64,000 nucleotides of DNA, from contig NZ_LLYA01000112.1 of the NCBI RefSeq assembly GCF_001440415.1, forward strand, positions 124,001-188,000, in the 5' to 3' direction. The notes below the pieces were generated by a model that did no database searches, was not told the origin of the DNA, and saw only the letters and a program-made list of their open reading frames with translations. Of this stretch, positions 44,876-54,172 are shown in pieces. Each line of letters begins with the position of its first letter. The first letter of the stretch is position 1. The stretch is from Bradyrhizobium retamae (GTDB lineage: Bacteria; Pseudomonadota; Alphaproteobacteria; Rhizobiales; Xanthobacteraceae). The translations under genes were made by a program, and so were the position numbers.

Positions 44876-44921
44876 GACCAAGGCCAATAAATCTGGGACA
44901 TTGGCCTTACCAATTGACCAA
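44876..44921. promoter_or_regulatory. Operator cluster between the GntR regulator and uxuB
   Basis: An inverted repeat AAGGCCAAT (44880-44888) / ATTGGCCTT (44900-44908) is followed by ACCAATTGACCAA. ACCAA occurs three times in the stretch. The half-sites resemble the TTGGT/ACCAA boxes of UxuR-type GntR regulators. It lies 20-65 bases before the uxuB start. Confidence 0.6.
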
Positions 44922-44943
44922 AGATTGATAGATCGAGCTTCCT

Positions 44944-46464
44944 ATGTCAAGCGAAACGGCAAAAATCCCACCTTCCGGCCCGAAAGGCGGCAACTTCCGC
45001 CTTTCGAACGCCAACCTTCCTCGGCTTCCCGGCCACATCCGGCAACCGGCATATGATCGCTCGCTAATCTCACCAGGCATCGTTCATCTCGGAATTGGCG
45101 CGTTCCACCGGGCGCACCAAGCGGTGGTGATCGACGACCTCCTGGCAGGCGGCGCTACGGATTGGGGAATCGTCGGGGCCAGCTTGCGCAGCCCGGCGAC
45201 ACGCGATGCCCTCGCCCCACAAGACGGCCTTTACACGCTGGCCGTTCGCTCCGGCGCGGGCTCCGATCACCGCATCATCGGCTCGGTTCTCGCGATCGAC
45301 GTCGCCACCGAAAAATCCGGCCAGTTGATCGCGCGCCTGGCCAACCCGGCCACGCGTATCGTCTCGCTGACGATCACCGAGAAGGGCTATTGCCATACGC
45401 CGCAGACCGGCGATCTGGACGAGCATCATCCCGACATCGTTCATGACCTGCAGAATCCCGGCACGCCGCGTTCGGCCATCGGACACCTGGTGGCCGCGCT
45501 CGCGCGCAGGCGGATCGCAAGCGCAGCTCCCTTTACCGTTCTCTCCTGCGACAATCTCTCCGGCAACGGCCAAACGGTCGGGCGCATCGTGACGCAGTTC
45601 GCCGCCTTGAGATCGCGCAATCTCGCCAAATGGATTGAAGCCGAGGTGGCCTTCCCTTCGACCATGGTGGACCGGATCGTGCCGGAGACCACGGACCTCG
45701 ACCGGGCGGAGATTTCTTCAGCGCTCGGCATGATCGACGCATGGCCGATCATCACAGAACCGTTCACGCAATGGATCGTTGAAGACCGCTTTCCGGCCGG
45801 ACGGCCGGACTTTGCGGCTGCGGGCGTGCAACTGGTCTCGGATGTAACGCCGTTCGAACATATGAAGCTGCGGCTGCTCAACGCCAGCCACTCGGCGCTC
45901 GCCTATCTCGGATATCTCGCAGGCTTTGAGACCATCGCCGCAACCATGACCGACCATCGCTTTGTGGCGTTTGCCCGACAGGTGATGCAGGACGCCGCGC
46001 AGACGCTGGCTATGCCTGCGGGCACTGATATGGCGGCCTATAGCGCATCACTGCTGCAGCGCTTCTCCAATCCGGCCCTACATCACCGCACCTGGCAGAT
46101 TGCGATGGACGGTTCGCAGAAACTGCCGCAACGGCTGCTCGCGACCATGCAAGACCGGCTTCGGCTGGGGCTGCCGATCGATACCCACGCGCTCGCCGTG
46201 GCCGGCTGGATGCGTTACGTCACCGGCATCGACGAGCGAGGCCGCGCCATCGACGTGCGCGATCCCCTTGCGCGAGAGTTGGCTGATATCGCCGAGCGTG
46301 CCGGTCCGGTCGCAGAGCGGCTTGCTCCCGCGCTGCTGGAGGTCAGCTCCATCTTCGGCACGCTCGGTAACGATCCTCGCATGCGCAGCGCCGTCACCGG
46401 GGCGCTCGCAAAACTCTACGCACTGGGCGCGCGTCAGGCTGTACAGACATTTCAAGCAGCATGA
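44944..46464 (+). CDS. uxuB: D-fructuronate reductase / mannitol dehydrogenase family
   Basis: A 506-residue polyol-specific long-chain dehydrogenase. The N-terminal NAD domain holds IVHLGIGAFHRAHQAVVIDDLL, then WGIVGASLRSP and LTITEKGYCHT. The C-terminal catalytic motif is MKLRLLNASHSALAYLG, with the catalytic Lys, Asn and His. It interconverts D-fructuronate and D-mannonate. Together with UxuA it forms the mannonate branch to 2-keto-3-deoxygluconate. It is divergent from the GntR gene and TRAP operon. Mannitol or altronate oxidoreductases belong to the same family, but the context favours UxuB. Confidence 0.93.
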   Translation: MSSETAKIPPSGPKGGNFRLSNANLPRLPGHIRQPAYDRSLISPGIVHLGIGAFHRAHQAVVIDDLLAGGATDWGIVGASLRSPATRDALAPQDGLYTLAVRSGAGSDHRIIGSVLAIDVATEKSGQLIARLANPATRIVSLTITEKGYCHTPQTGDLDEHHPDIVHDLQNPGTPRSAIGHLVAALARRRIASAAPFTVLSCDNLSGNGQTVGRIVTQFAALRSRNLAKWIEAEVAFPSTMVDRIVPETTDLDRAEISSALGMIDAWPIITEPFTQWIVEDRFPAGRPDFAAAGVQLVSDVTPFEHMKLRLLNASHSALAYLGYLAGFETIAATMTDHRFVAFARQVMQDAAQTLAMPAGTDMAAYSASLLQRFSNPALHHRTWQIAMDGSQKLPQRLLATMQDRLRLGLPIDTHALAVAGWMRYVTGIDERGRAIDVRDPLARELADIAERAGPVAERLAPALLEVSSIFGTLGNDPRMRSAVTGALAKLYALGARQAVQTFQAA

Positions 46465-46533
46465 TTGGCAGGTCAGAACCACCGGGTGGCAAGGCCACAT
46501 TGCGACCGCCGTTCATTTCACAAATTCAGCAGG

Positions 46534-47364
46534 CTACGGCGACAACAAGGCCCTGGTGAGTTGGTGACGGGGATCGGCGAGCCCGTCGATGACATCGAAA
46601 TGATGCCGACCGGGTTCTTCGATCACGCAGGTTTTCGCGCCGAGCCCGGTCCAGATGTTGGCGAGGAGCGCGTTCTGGCGGACGAATTCCGGGCGCTCGG
46701 CGCTGCCTACCCAGCATGTTACGCGCGCATTCGGCATCGGCTGCAGCAATGCGGGGCTTTCCACGAGCGCCTCGGCCTCGTCGATCCGAAGGTCCGTGTT
46801 CATGGCGGCCTTCATCAGCGGACGGAGGTCATGAACGCCAGAAATGGAGACGGTGTGGCTGATGCGCGCCCTGACATCGTCCGGGAGCGGCGACGTCGCC
46901 GAGCTCATGCGTGTCACCAGATGCCCGCCGGCGGAATGGCCCGCCAGAAAAAGCGGACCTTCGACCATCGCGGCGGCGCGCTCGACGGCCGCGGCAATTT
47001 CGCGCGTGATCTCGGAGATGCGCACGACCGGGCACAGCGTGTAGGAGGGCATCGCCACCGCATAGCCGCTTTCAACCGATCCACGCGCCAGATGCGACCA
47101 AAAGCTCTTGTCGAGCGCCTTCCAGAATCCGCCATGGACGAAGACGACCAGGCCCTTTGGCCGGCCTTCCGGCCCAAAGAGATCGAAGCGGTTTCGTGGG
47201 CGCCCGCCATAGCCGACGTCGAGCGTTGCGCGGCCGCTGCCTTGAAGTGCGTCGCGATAGGTCTGCGCGGGCTGTACCCACGCCGCCGGCCAGCGTTCGC
47301 CGCCTGGAATGTTCGGGCCATTCGCATAGGCATCGTTCCAGTCGGAAATCTGATGAAAAATCAC
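46534..47364 (-). CDS. Kynurenine formamidase (arylformamidase), alpha/beta hydrolase type
   Basis: A 276-residue alpha/beta hydrolase with the oxyanion motif VVFVHGGFWKALDK, the nucleophile elbow FLAGHSAGGHLVTRM and the C-terminal GRHHFDVIDGL, which supplies the catalytic His. HGGFW proteins with this layout hydrolyse N-formylkynurenine. It is divergent from kynureninase and tryptophan dioxygenase, which confirms the role. The start is a GTG at 47364. It is the alpha/beta hydrolase type and not the metal-dependent bacterial KynB. Its promoter shares the palindrome at 47462-47477. Confidence 0.9.
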   Translation of the reverse strand: MIFHQISDWNDAYANGPNIPGGERWPAAWVQPAQTYRDALQGSGRATLDVGYGGRPRNRFDLFGPEGRPKGLVVFVHGGFWKALDKSFWSHLARGSVESGYAVAMPSYTLCPVVRISEITREIAAAVERAAAMVEGPLFLAGHSAGGHLVTRMSSATSPLPDDVRARISHTVSISGVHDLRPLMKAAMNTDLRIDEAEALVESPALLQPMPNARVTCWVGSAERPEFVRQNALLANIWTGLGAKTCVIEEPGRHHFDVIDGLADPRHQLTRALLSP

Positions 47365-47461
47365 GCGGTTCGGCTTCCATTCGATCTTGTGGCCGGGCCG
47401 ATGTCCGATCGATGCCCGCAGGCAGCCAGTCTATACCTGAAAGCGCACCTTACGCCCATAA

Positions 47462-47477
47462 ATTTCAAGCTTGAAAT
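47462..47477. promoter_or_regulatory. Operator-like palindrome, site a (kynurenine genes)
   Basis: ATTTCAAGCTTGAAAT is a perfect 16-base palindrome in the divergent region between the formamidase and kynureninase genes. A possible rightward promoter, CTTACG (47449-47454) and TGAAAT (47472-47477), is overlapped by it. It matches the sites found at five other promoters of this cluster. Confidence 0.7.
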
Positions 47478-47527
47478 AATCCATATCAGCGCGAATAATT
47501 CCGCCGGGCGCGCGGACCAGGAAAGAC

Positions 47528-48721
47528 ATGACCGATTTCACGCGAACAAGATCCCTGTTCGCCATCCCGGATGGCGTGATCTATCTGGACGGCAATTCGC
47601 TCGGTCCCCTGCCCGTTGCAGCCGCCGATCGCGTCGGCCGCATGATGTCGGAGGAATGGGGCAAGCACCTTATCAAGGGCTGGAACGTCGCCGGGTGGAT
47701 GACGCAGCCGCGGCGTATCGGCGATCGAATCGGCCGGTTGATCGGCGCTGCCGACGGGACGGTTGTGGTGGGCGATACGCTGTCCATCAAAGTCTACCAG
47801 GCGCTGGCCTCGGCGCTCGAACTCAATCCGTCGCGGCGCGTGATCTTGTCGGACACCGGCAACTTTCCTTCCGATCTCTACATTGCCAGCGGTCTACTTG
47901 AAACGCTCGGCCGTGGCCACGAGTTGAAGGTCATCGCCCCCGAAGACGTCGAAGCCGCCATCGACGAGACGGTCGCGGTGCTGATGCTGACCGAGGTCGA
48001 CTATCGCACCGGCCGGCTGCACGACATGAGCACGCTGACGCGCAGGGCGCATGCCGCCGGCGCCTTGACGGTCTGGGATCTGGCGCATTCCGCGGGCGCG
48101 CTTCCGGTAGACTTGGAAGGAGCCGAAGCCGATTTCGCCGTCGGCTGCACCTACAAATATCTCAATGCCGGTCCTGGTGCGCCAGCCTTCATCTATGTTG
48201 CGCCGAAGCACGCTGATACGGCGCGGCCGGCGCTTTCCGGTTGGATGGGTCATCATGCGCCCTTTGCCTTTGACCTCGACTATCGGGCCGGGCCGGGCAT
48301 TGAGCGAATGCGGGTGGGTACGCCTCCGATCATTGCGATGGCCGCGCTCGACGCCGCCCTCGATGTCTGGGACGGCGTCAGCATGACCGACGTGCGTCAT
48401 GCATCGACCGAGTTTGGCGACCTGTTCATTCGCGAAGTCGAAGGACGTTGTCCCGAACTGACACTGGCTTCGCCGCGGGACGCAAAGCGGCGCGGCAGCC
48501 AGGTTTCGTTTCGTCACCCGGATGGCTACGCGATCATGCAGGCGCTGATCGCGCGCGACGTGATAGGCGACTTCCGCGCGCCTGACATGATGCGCTTCGG
48601 CTTTACGCCACTCTACATCGGAGAAGCCGAGGTTCGCGCGGCGGTCGACGTCATCGCCGACGTCTTGACCAATCGCCGCTGGGATACCGCGGATTACCGC
48701 AAAAAGGCGCTCGTAACATGA
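47528..48721 (+). CDS. kynU: Kynureninase
   Basis: A 397-residue PLP enzyme (aminotransferase class V fold) that cleaves kynurenine to anthranilate and alanine. Visible: [76 protein letters not shown], and the cofactor region [17 protein letters not shown] plus [20 protein letters not shown], in which the Lys of TYKYLN holds PLP. AGGAAAG lies before the ATG. Translationally coupled to tryptophan dioxygenase. Confidence 0.96.
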   Translation: MTDFTRTRSLFAIPDGVIYLDGNSLGPLPVAAADRVGRMMSEEWGKHLIKGWNVAGWMTQPRRIGDRIGRLIGAADGTVVVGDTLSIKVYQALASALELNPSRRVILSDTGNFPSDLYIASGLLETLGRGHELKVIAPEDVEAAIDETVAVLMLTEVDYRTGRLHDMSTLTRRAHAAGALTVWDLAHSAGALPVDLEGAEADFAVGCTYKYLNAGPGAPAFIYVAPKHADTARPALSGWMGHHAPFAFDLDYRAGPGIERMRVGTPPIIAMAALDAALDVWDGVSMTDVRHASTEFGDLFIREVEGRCPELTLASPRDAKRRGSQVSFRHPDGYAIMQALIARDVIGDFRAPDMMRFGFTPLYIGEAEVRAAVDVIADVLTNRRWDTADYRKKALVT

Positions 48722-49557
48722 CTGGCAAGCCCGACGAATCTTCGCGTGAGGGAGCTCAGATATCGTTCGAAGGGCGCATGTCCTACAGCGATTATCTGCA
48801 TCTGGAACGCGTTCTGGACGCGCAAGAGCCGCTCTCGGACGCGCATGACGAACTGCTGTTCATCATCCAGCACCAGACTTCCGAACTCTGGATGAAGCTG
48901 GCCATCCACGAAATCCGTTCCGCCATCAAGGCGATCCGCCAGGACCAGTTGCATCCTGCCTTCAAGATGCTGTCGCGTGTCGCCCGGATCTTCGAGCAGC
49001 TCAATACCGCCTGGGACGTGTTGCGGACGATGACACCCAGCGAATACACCGAGTTTCGCGATCAGCTCGGGCAGTCCTCGGGTTTTCAATCGTACCAGTA
49101 CCGCGCGATCGAGTTTCTCGCCGGCAATCGCAATTTGGCGCTGCTTGGCCCGCATGCCCACCGCGCCGACATCATGGCCAAGCTCGAGGAAATTCTCGCT
49201 GAGCCGGGCCTCTATGACGAGGCGTTGCTGCTACTGGCGCGCAATGGTTTCGACATCGGCGAAGACGCCCGCCGAACCGACTGGCGCGTCAAGCGCACGC
49301 CAAACGACGAGGTTCTGGAGGCCTGGAAGACCGTCTATGCGTCGCCCGCGAAACACTGGATGCTCTACGAGCTTGCGGAGAAGCTGGTCGATTTCGAAGA
49401 CTATTTCCGCCGCTGGCGCTTCAACCACGTCACGACGGTCGAGCGCATCATCGGGCTGAAGCGCGGAACCGGCGGCACGTCGGGCGTCTTCTACTTGCGC
49501 AAGATGCTCGAGGTCGAACTTTTTCCGGAACTCTGGAAGCTGAGGACAGAGCTTTAA
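48718..49557 (+). CDS. kynA: Tryptophan 2,3-dioxygenase
   Basis: A 279-residue heme dioxygenase that opens the indole ring of tryptophan to N-formylkynurenine. Typical segments: [18 protein letters not shown] [55 protein letters not shown], and in the C-terminal part [20 protein letters not shown] with the axial His and the GGTSG motif. It begins inside the stop codon of kynU (ATGA). It is the first enzymatic step although the second gene of the operon. Confidence 0.97.
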   Translation: MTGKPDESSREGAQISFEGRMSYSDYLHLERVLDAQEPLSDAHDELLFIIQHQTSELWMKLAIHEIRSAIKAIRQDQLHPAFKMLSRVARIFEQLNTAWDVLRTMTPSEYTEFRDQLGQSSGFQSYQYRAIEFLAGNRNLALLGPHAHRADIMAKLEEILAEPGLYDEALLLLARNGFDIGEDARRTDWRVKRTPNDEVLEAWKTVYASPAKHWMLYELAEKLVDFEDYFRRWRFNHVTTVERIIGLKRGTGGTSGVFYLRKMLEVELFPELWKLRTEL

Positions 49558-49578
49558 GACGACACCCGATAAGTGGTT

Positions 49579-50037
49579 TCAGCGCGGCACCACCGCGGTC
49601 GCTTCGATCTCGACGCGGGCTTCCTTCTCGACAAGGCGCACCACCTGCACCAGCGCCATCGCCGGATAGTGCGCGCCGAAAATCTCGCGGTAGACGCGGC
49701 CGAGCTCTTTCAGGCTCGCCAGATATTCCTCGATGTCGACGACATACCAGGTCAGGCGCACCAGATGCTCAGATCTGGCGCCGCCCTCGGCTAGAATCTC
49801 GGAAACATTCGAAAGCGTCTGGCGCACCTGCGCGACGAAATCGGGCTCCAGGCGGCCCTGCGTATCCCAACCGATCACGCCGCCGGTCACGACGAGCCGG
49901 CCATCGGCGGCCATGCCGTTGGCATATCCTTTCGGCATCGGCCAACCGCTCGGCTGCAGCACTTGCGGGCCCGGCGGTGAGGTGTCGGTCGTAGGATGAG
50001 GCACCACGCTCAGTGTGGGGCCTTTGGGGGCGGTCAC
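49579..50037 (-). CDS. RidA (YjgF/YER057c) family protein
   Basis: A 152-residue RidA-family protein: PSGWPMPKGYANGMAADGRLVV, GWDTQGRLEPDFVAQVRQTLSN, the core Arg region HLVRLTWYVVDIEEY and the ending EKEARVEIEATAVVP. RidA proteins hydrolyse reactive enamine/imine intermediates, releasing ammonia. It lies 25 bases after the CoA-ligase gene on the same strand. In this cluster an imine/enamine arises after reduction of the 2-aminobenzoyl-CoA ring, so a role in deamination of that product is plausible. This is inferred from context. Confidence 0.88.
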   Translation of the reverse strand: MTAPKGPTLSVVPHPTTDTSPPGPQVLQPSGWPMPKGYANGMAADGRLVVTGGVIGWDTQGRLEPDFVAQVRQTLSNVSEILAEGGARSEHLVRLTWYVVDIEEYLASLKELGRVYREIFGAHYPAMALVQVVRLVEKEARVEIEATAVVPR

Positions 50038-50062
50038 CGGCTTTTCTCCATCAGGTTAGAAA

Positions 50063-51760
50063 TCATTCCGCGGCAACGCTTGGCGACGCCGGGCCGGCCG
50101 CAGCCATCTGCCTCAGCGCAAAGCGCCTCAGCTTGCCGGTCTCGGTCTTCGGCAGTTGCGCGACATACTCGATCGCACGCGGATATTTATAGGGTGCAAT
50201 CGTCTGCTTGACGTGATCCTGCAAGGCCTGCGTCAGCGCGGCGTCGGCAGCAGCTCCGCCGGCCAGAACCACGTAAGCCTTGACAATCATGCCCCGCGCC
50301 TCGTCGGGCGCGCCGACCACGCCGCATTCCGCGACAGCAGGATGCGACAGCAGCGCCGTTTCGACCTCGGGCCCTGCAATGTTGTAGCCGGAGGAGACGA
50401 TCATGTCGTCCGAGCGGGCGACAAAGGACAGTCGGCCATTCGCGTCGCGGACAAAGGTATCGCCCGTCAGGTTCCAGCCGTCGCGCACATAGTTCGACTG
50501 CCTCGCGTCGGCAAGATAGCGGCAGCCGGTCGGCCCGCGCACCGCAAGCTTGCCGATGGTGCCGGGCGGCAATTCGTTCATGTCGTCGTCGACGATTTTA
50601 GCCTCGTAGCCCGTCACGGGATGTCCCGTCGTGCCCGGGACCGCATCGCCGACGCGGTTGGTAATGAAAATGTGCAGCAATTCCGTGGAGCCGATGCCGT
50701 CGAGAATGGTCTTGCCGGTCTTGCGGGTCCAGCCTTCGAACACCGGCGCCGGCAATGTTTCGCCGGCGGAAACCGCCAGCCGCAGCGACGACAGGTCGGC
50801 GCCATTATCCATCGCCGCCATCATCGCGCGATACGCGGTCGGCGAGGTGAAGCAGATCGTCGCCTTGTAGGTCTCGATGATCTTGACCATCTCGGGCGGC
50901 GACGCGTTTTCCAATAGCGTCGCCGTTGCGCCGAAGCGTAGGGGGAAGATTGCCAGCCCTCCGAGCCCGAAGGTAAAGGCCAGCGGCGGTGAGCCGACGA
51001 AAACGTCGTCCTCCGTAACATTGAGCACTTCCCTGGCATAGCCGTCCGCAATGATCATGAGGTCGCGATGGAAATGCATCGTCGCCTTCGGCTCGCCCGT
51101 CGTGCCCGAGGTAAATCCCAGCAAGGCGACGTCGTCGCGCCCCGTCTTCACCGCGTCGAACCGGACCGGCTTGTTCAGCGCCACCCTGTCGAGCTCGGCA
51201 TCATGGTTGGACGTGCCGTCGAAATTCACCACCTGCTTCAGGAAGCGGCTGGTCTTCGCGCACGCGACCAGTTCATCGGCGATGCGGCTATCGGTCAGCG
51301 CCAGCGCAATCTCCGCCTTGTCGACGATCTTGCTCAGCTCACCGGCGCGCAGCATCGGCATGGTGTTGACGACGACGGCGCCTGCTTTTGTGGCCGCGAG
51401 CCACGCCGCGACCAGCGCCGGGTTGTTGCCGGAGCGGATCAGGACGCGGTTGCCGGGCTTGACGCCGTAGTTCTCCACCAGCGCATGCGCGAGGCGGTTG
51501 GACCAGTCAGCCAGTTCCTTGTAGGTGCGCTGGCGGCCGTTGCCGATCAGTGCGATCCGATCGCCCCAGCCTTCTTCGACGATCCGATCGGTCAGTTCGA
51601 CTGCGGCGTTGAGATATTCGGGATACTGAAATTCCGGCCGATCGAGCAGCAGATCCGGCCATTCCTCTGATGGCGGCAGATTTCGCCGCGTAAAATCGTC
51701 GACGTGCCCCGACGGGCCGAGAGACCCGCCAAGGGATCGGCTGGGAGTGCTACCTGACAT
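50063..51760 (-). CDS. abmG: 2-aminobenzoate-CoA ligase-type AMP-forming acyl-CoA synthetase
   Basis: A 565-residue adenylate-forming enzyme of the benzoate/2-aminobenzoate-CoA ligase group. ATP motif LLGFTSGTTGEPKATMHFHRD in outline; GIGSTELLHIFITNRVGD typical of aryl-CoA ligases; the acyl-adenylate motif WNLTGDTFVRDANG; the hinge SDDMIVSSGYNIAGPEVE; the catalytic Lys near the end in PKTETGKLRR. The ATG at 51760 follows GAGGGGAG; an in-frame extension would run into the promoter. A promoter with the shared palindrome lies at 51840-51867. Anthranilate from kynureninase is the expected substrate, although benzoate or salicylate cannot be excluded from sequence alone. Confidence 0.88.
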   Translation of the reverse strand: MSGSTPSRSLGGSLGPSGHVDDFTRRNLPPSEEWPDLLLDRPEFQYPEYLNAAVELTDRIVEEGWGDRIALIGNGRQRTYKELADWSNRLAHALVENYGVKPGNRVLIRSGNNPALVAAWLAATKAGAVVVNTMPMLRAGELSKIVDKAEIALALTDSRIADELVACAKTSRFLKQVVNFDGTSNHDAELDRVALNKPVRFDAVKTGRDDVALLGFTSGTTGEPKATMHFHRDLMIIADGYAREVLNVTEDDVFVGSPPLAFTFGLGGLAIFPLRFGATATLLENASPPEMVKIIETYKATICFTSPTAYRAMMAAMDNGADLSSLRLAVSAGETLPAPVFEGWTRKTGKTILDGIGSTELLHIFITNRVGDAVPGTTGHPVTGYEAKIVDDDMNELPPGTIGKLAVRGPTGCRYLADARQSNYVRDGWNLTGDTFVRDANGRLSFVARSDDMIVSSGYNIAGPEVETALLSHPAVAECGVVGAPDEARGMIVKAYVVLAGGAAADAALTQALQDHVKQTIAPYKYPRAIEYVAQLPKTETGKLRRFALRQMAAAGPASPSVAAE

Positions 51761-51839
51761 TTTCAATCTCCCCTCGCTTCCATCCATGAAAGGCTCGAGA
51801 TCGATATCGAGGACGCCCGGCAACGCCGTCTCGCAAATC

Positions 51840-51867
51840 ATTTTAGGCTTAAAACAATTTTTTGCAA
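51840..51867 (-). promoter_or_regulatory. Promoter and palindrome, site b (CoA-ligase gene)
   Basis: On the minus strand TTGCAA (51867-51862) and TAAAAT (51845-51840) are 16 bases apart. The palindrome TTTTAAGCCTAAAA (51854-51841) covers the -10 box and part of the spacer, an arrangement fit for repression. Confidence 0.7.
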
Positions 51868-51944
51868 GGGTGGAATCGAGGGTGGAATCGCGTATTCCCA
51901 CCCTCAGAGATTAACGGCCGCGCCCGGCCTGGAACTCGTCCCCC

Positions 51945-53436
51945 TCAGGCGGCCCGGTAGTCCGGCGCTGCGGCGAGGAAGCGGCCGTAGGCGGCGGCAT
52001 CGGGCGGGGTAAATTTCTCCACCAGCGGATTGCGCCGGCGTCCGGACACGCCGATGTCGGCGAGCAATTCGTCAAAATGCTTGAAGTGATAGGGCGCGAC
52101 GCACAACCCGCCATAGACGCCGGCGGCCGGCCGCTCGACGCGCTTGAAATGCAGCATCATCTCGATGTTGTCGCGCATTTCCTTGGGCGTCGGCTGACGG
52201 ACGAGCTGGCCATCGGCATAGCGCACCAGCCAGTTCGCGGCGAGGTCTGCGCACAGCACCGAGCAGAAGCTGGAGTTGAAGCCAACGAATCCCATTTCGG
52301 GCAAGTCCGGGTTGGCAATCAGCCGATAGAGCCGATACTGCCCGTCGGGATCGACCAGTCTGTCTCGGTAAGCCCGCGGCAGGAACGGCACACCCAGTTT
52401 GTAACCGATCGCGAGCACGGCCACGTCGGCCTGGACGCGTTGCCCGCCGGTCATCACGATCGTATTGCCATCATAGCGCTCAAAACTGCCGCGAATGGCC
52501 TTAATGCGCTTGTCCGCGACCATCGGAAAGAATCCCGGCGTCGCGATCGGCACCGAGCAGTTGATGCCGTCTTCAATCCTTTCCTTCGGCACCATATCGC
52601 ATTTGCCGAGCTTGAGCTGAATTTTCAGAAGGCTCTCCAGCCCGCGCCAGTTGGCCCACACGGTCGGTTTTGCCACCGCATGCGCGAACCGCGACATCGC
52701 GCCGATGCCCCAGCTCCGGAACATCTCCTCCTGCGCGCGGATGTAGAGAATGCGTTTGAAATTGACCAAGCCGCCGATGAAATAGGGAATCCGCCACACC
52801 GGCTCGCGGTACACCAGCGTCACTTCCGCCGCCCCGGAATGGACCGCGTTGACGGCGATATCTGTCGCCGACTTCGAGCCGCCGAGCACAACGATCCTGC
52901 GGCCTTTGACGATAGCCGGGTCATTGTACTGCGAGGAGTGCAGGATACGCCCACCTTGCGCCTTGAAGGCGTCTTCGCCGGGCAGGCTGAGTATCTGCGG
53001 CTCATTGAACTGCCCGGTGCATACCGCGGCGAAATCGAAGTCTTCGGGAGTGGTGCGGCCGTCCGGCCCACGCAGATCGAGCCGCCAGCCCGGCGCAGGA
53101 TCGGGCCGACGATCCATTTGCACCACGGTCGTGTTGAAGCGGATGGCACCGAGGAGATCGTTGTCCTTTGCGTACTCAGTCAGGTAGGCATGGACCTGCG
53201 GACCTTTCGGCCATTTCCGGATAAGAATCCGGCATCGCCTTGTCGGTGTAGCGGTATAAATCCTTCGGGCTCTGCGTTTGCACCTCGGGATAGGACCGCG
53301 CTGGCTCCCAGACGCCGCCAAGATCGCCGCTGCGCTCGACGATCGTGATCTGATGTCCGCGCGCGGCAAAGGCTTTTGCGGCCGCAAGTCCGGATATGCC
53401 GGCGCCAATGACGCAGACTTTCTTTCGGCTGACCAT
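51945..53436 (-). pseudogene. Flavin-containing monooxygenase gene with a one-base frameshift
   Basis: The N-terminal frame (53436 leftward) encodes KKVCVIGAGISGLAAAKAFAA and GGVWEPARSYPEVQTQSPKD, the FAD part of an FMO-type protein, then fails after DSYPEMAE. The remaining frame picks up exactly there with KGPQVHAYLTEYAKDNDLL and runs to 51945, including the NADPH motif VVLGGSKSATDIAVNAV. Removing one A from the run at 53214-53216 (TTT on the plus strand) restores a continuous product of about 496 residues reading DSYPEWPKGPQ. No other damage is visible, so the break is recent, programmed, or a sequencing error. Substrate unknown; it lies between the cupin and CoA-ligase genes. Confidence 0.85.
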
Positions 53437-53469
53437 GAGGACGTCTCCAGCGAGGATGAGTTCAGGGGG

Positions 53470-53919
53470 CTATTCGTTGGCCTCGGGCGGCAAAAAGTTC
53501 ACTTCATGCTGCGCCGAGATCCGGACCACTTCTTCGGGGTCGGTCAGATTGTGAAGCTGGTTGAACAGCGCTTCGAGCTTCTGCATCGGCGACACCCAGA
53601 ACAGCGCGCGGGCCGGCTTGTCCGACTTGTTGAAGTAGCCATGCGGGATGCCGCGCGGCATCCGAACCAGGTCGCCGGCCTTGGCCTGCACCCAGACGCC
53701 GTCGAGCTTGAGATCGAGAACGCCCTCCTGCACCAGAATGAATTCATCCTGTGTGGGGTGTACGTGCACCGGCACGAATTGTCCGGGCTCGCTGTTGGTC
53801 TCGAAGGCAAAGGTTGAATCGGTCACGGCCTTGGGGAAGTAGACCTGACCGAGAATATTCCAGGTCTTGCCGCCGTAGCCGGTGCCGTTGGCGGTGATGC
53901 CTTTTTCGAGCGCTGCCAT
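53470..53919 (-). CDS. Cupin domain protein 1
   Basis: A 149-residue single cupin. Metal-binding motif 1 is VPVHVHPTQDEFILVQEG and motif 2 is DLVRMPRGIPHGYFNKS, so the His/Glu ligands are in place. It clearly resembles the cupin encoded at 57250-57705: shared pieces are WNILGQVYFPKAVT/WSILGQTYVPKSVT, HPTQDE/HPDQDE, ALFWVSP/TLFWVSP and the final NFLPP/HFLPP. It is the first gene of a leftward group with the broken monooxygenase gene. Small cupins may be dioxygenases, isomerases or binding proteins; no specific function is assigned. Confidence 0.88.
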   Translation of the reverse strand: MAALEKGITANGTGYGGKTWNILGQVYFPKAVTDSTFAFETNSEPGQFVPVHVHPTQDEFILVQEGVLDLKLDGVWVQAKAGDLVRMPRGIPHGYFNKSDKPARALFWVSPMQKLEALFNQLHNLTDPEEVVRISAQHEVNFLPPEANE

Positions 53920-54115
53920 ATCGCCCTCCTCTCGCAGTTGATGTGGTTGCGACGTCTGAAGCTAGTTCGCGCAGGCTGGATCGAGCCGAAGCGGTCGTCT
54001 AGCCGGAAAACGAATCCGGCCGGCTTCGCGCGAGATTTTTCAGATTGCTGCGGCGCAGAATGACGAACAGACCGCGTTGCCTTCCGACCAGGCACCCACG
54101 ACTACCAAATCGCCT

Positions 54116-54154
54116 TTGCAACCACGGCTCTGAGAGATATTATAGGCTTCAAAT
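54116..54154 (+). promoter_or_regulatory. Promoter and palindrome, site c (AraC gene)
   Basis: TTGCAA (54116-54121) and TATTAT (54138-54143) are 16 bases apart. The palindrome-like TATAGGCTTCAAAT (54141-54154) covers the end of the -10 box and the likely transcript start, 19 bases ahead of the AraC start codon. Confidence 0.65.
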
Positions 54155-54172
54155 AATGCGGAAGGCCGGGCT

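Noticed and set aside
51945..53436. Programmed frameshifting in the flavin monooxygenase gene
   Set aside because: The slip site is only a three-base A-run without a slippery heptamer, pseudoknot or internal ribosome site, so mutation or sequencing error is simpler.
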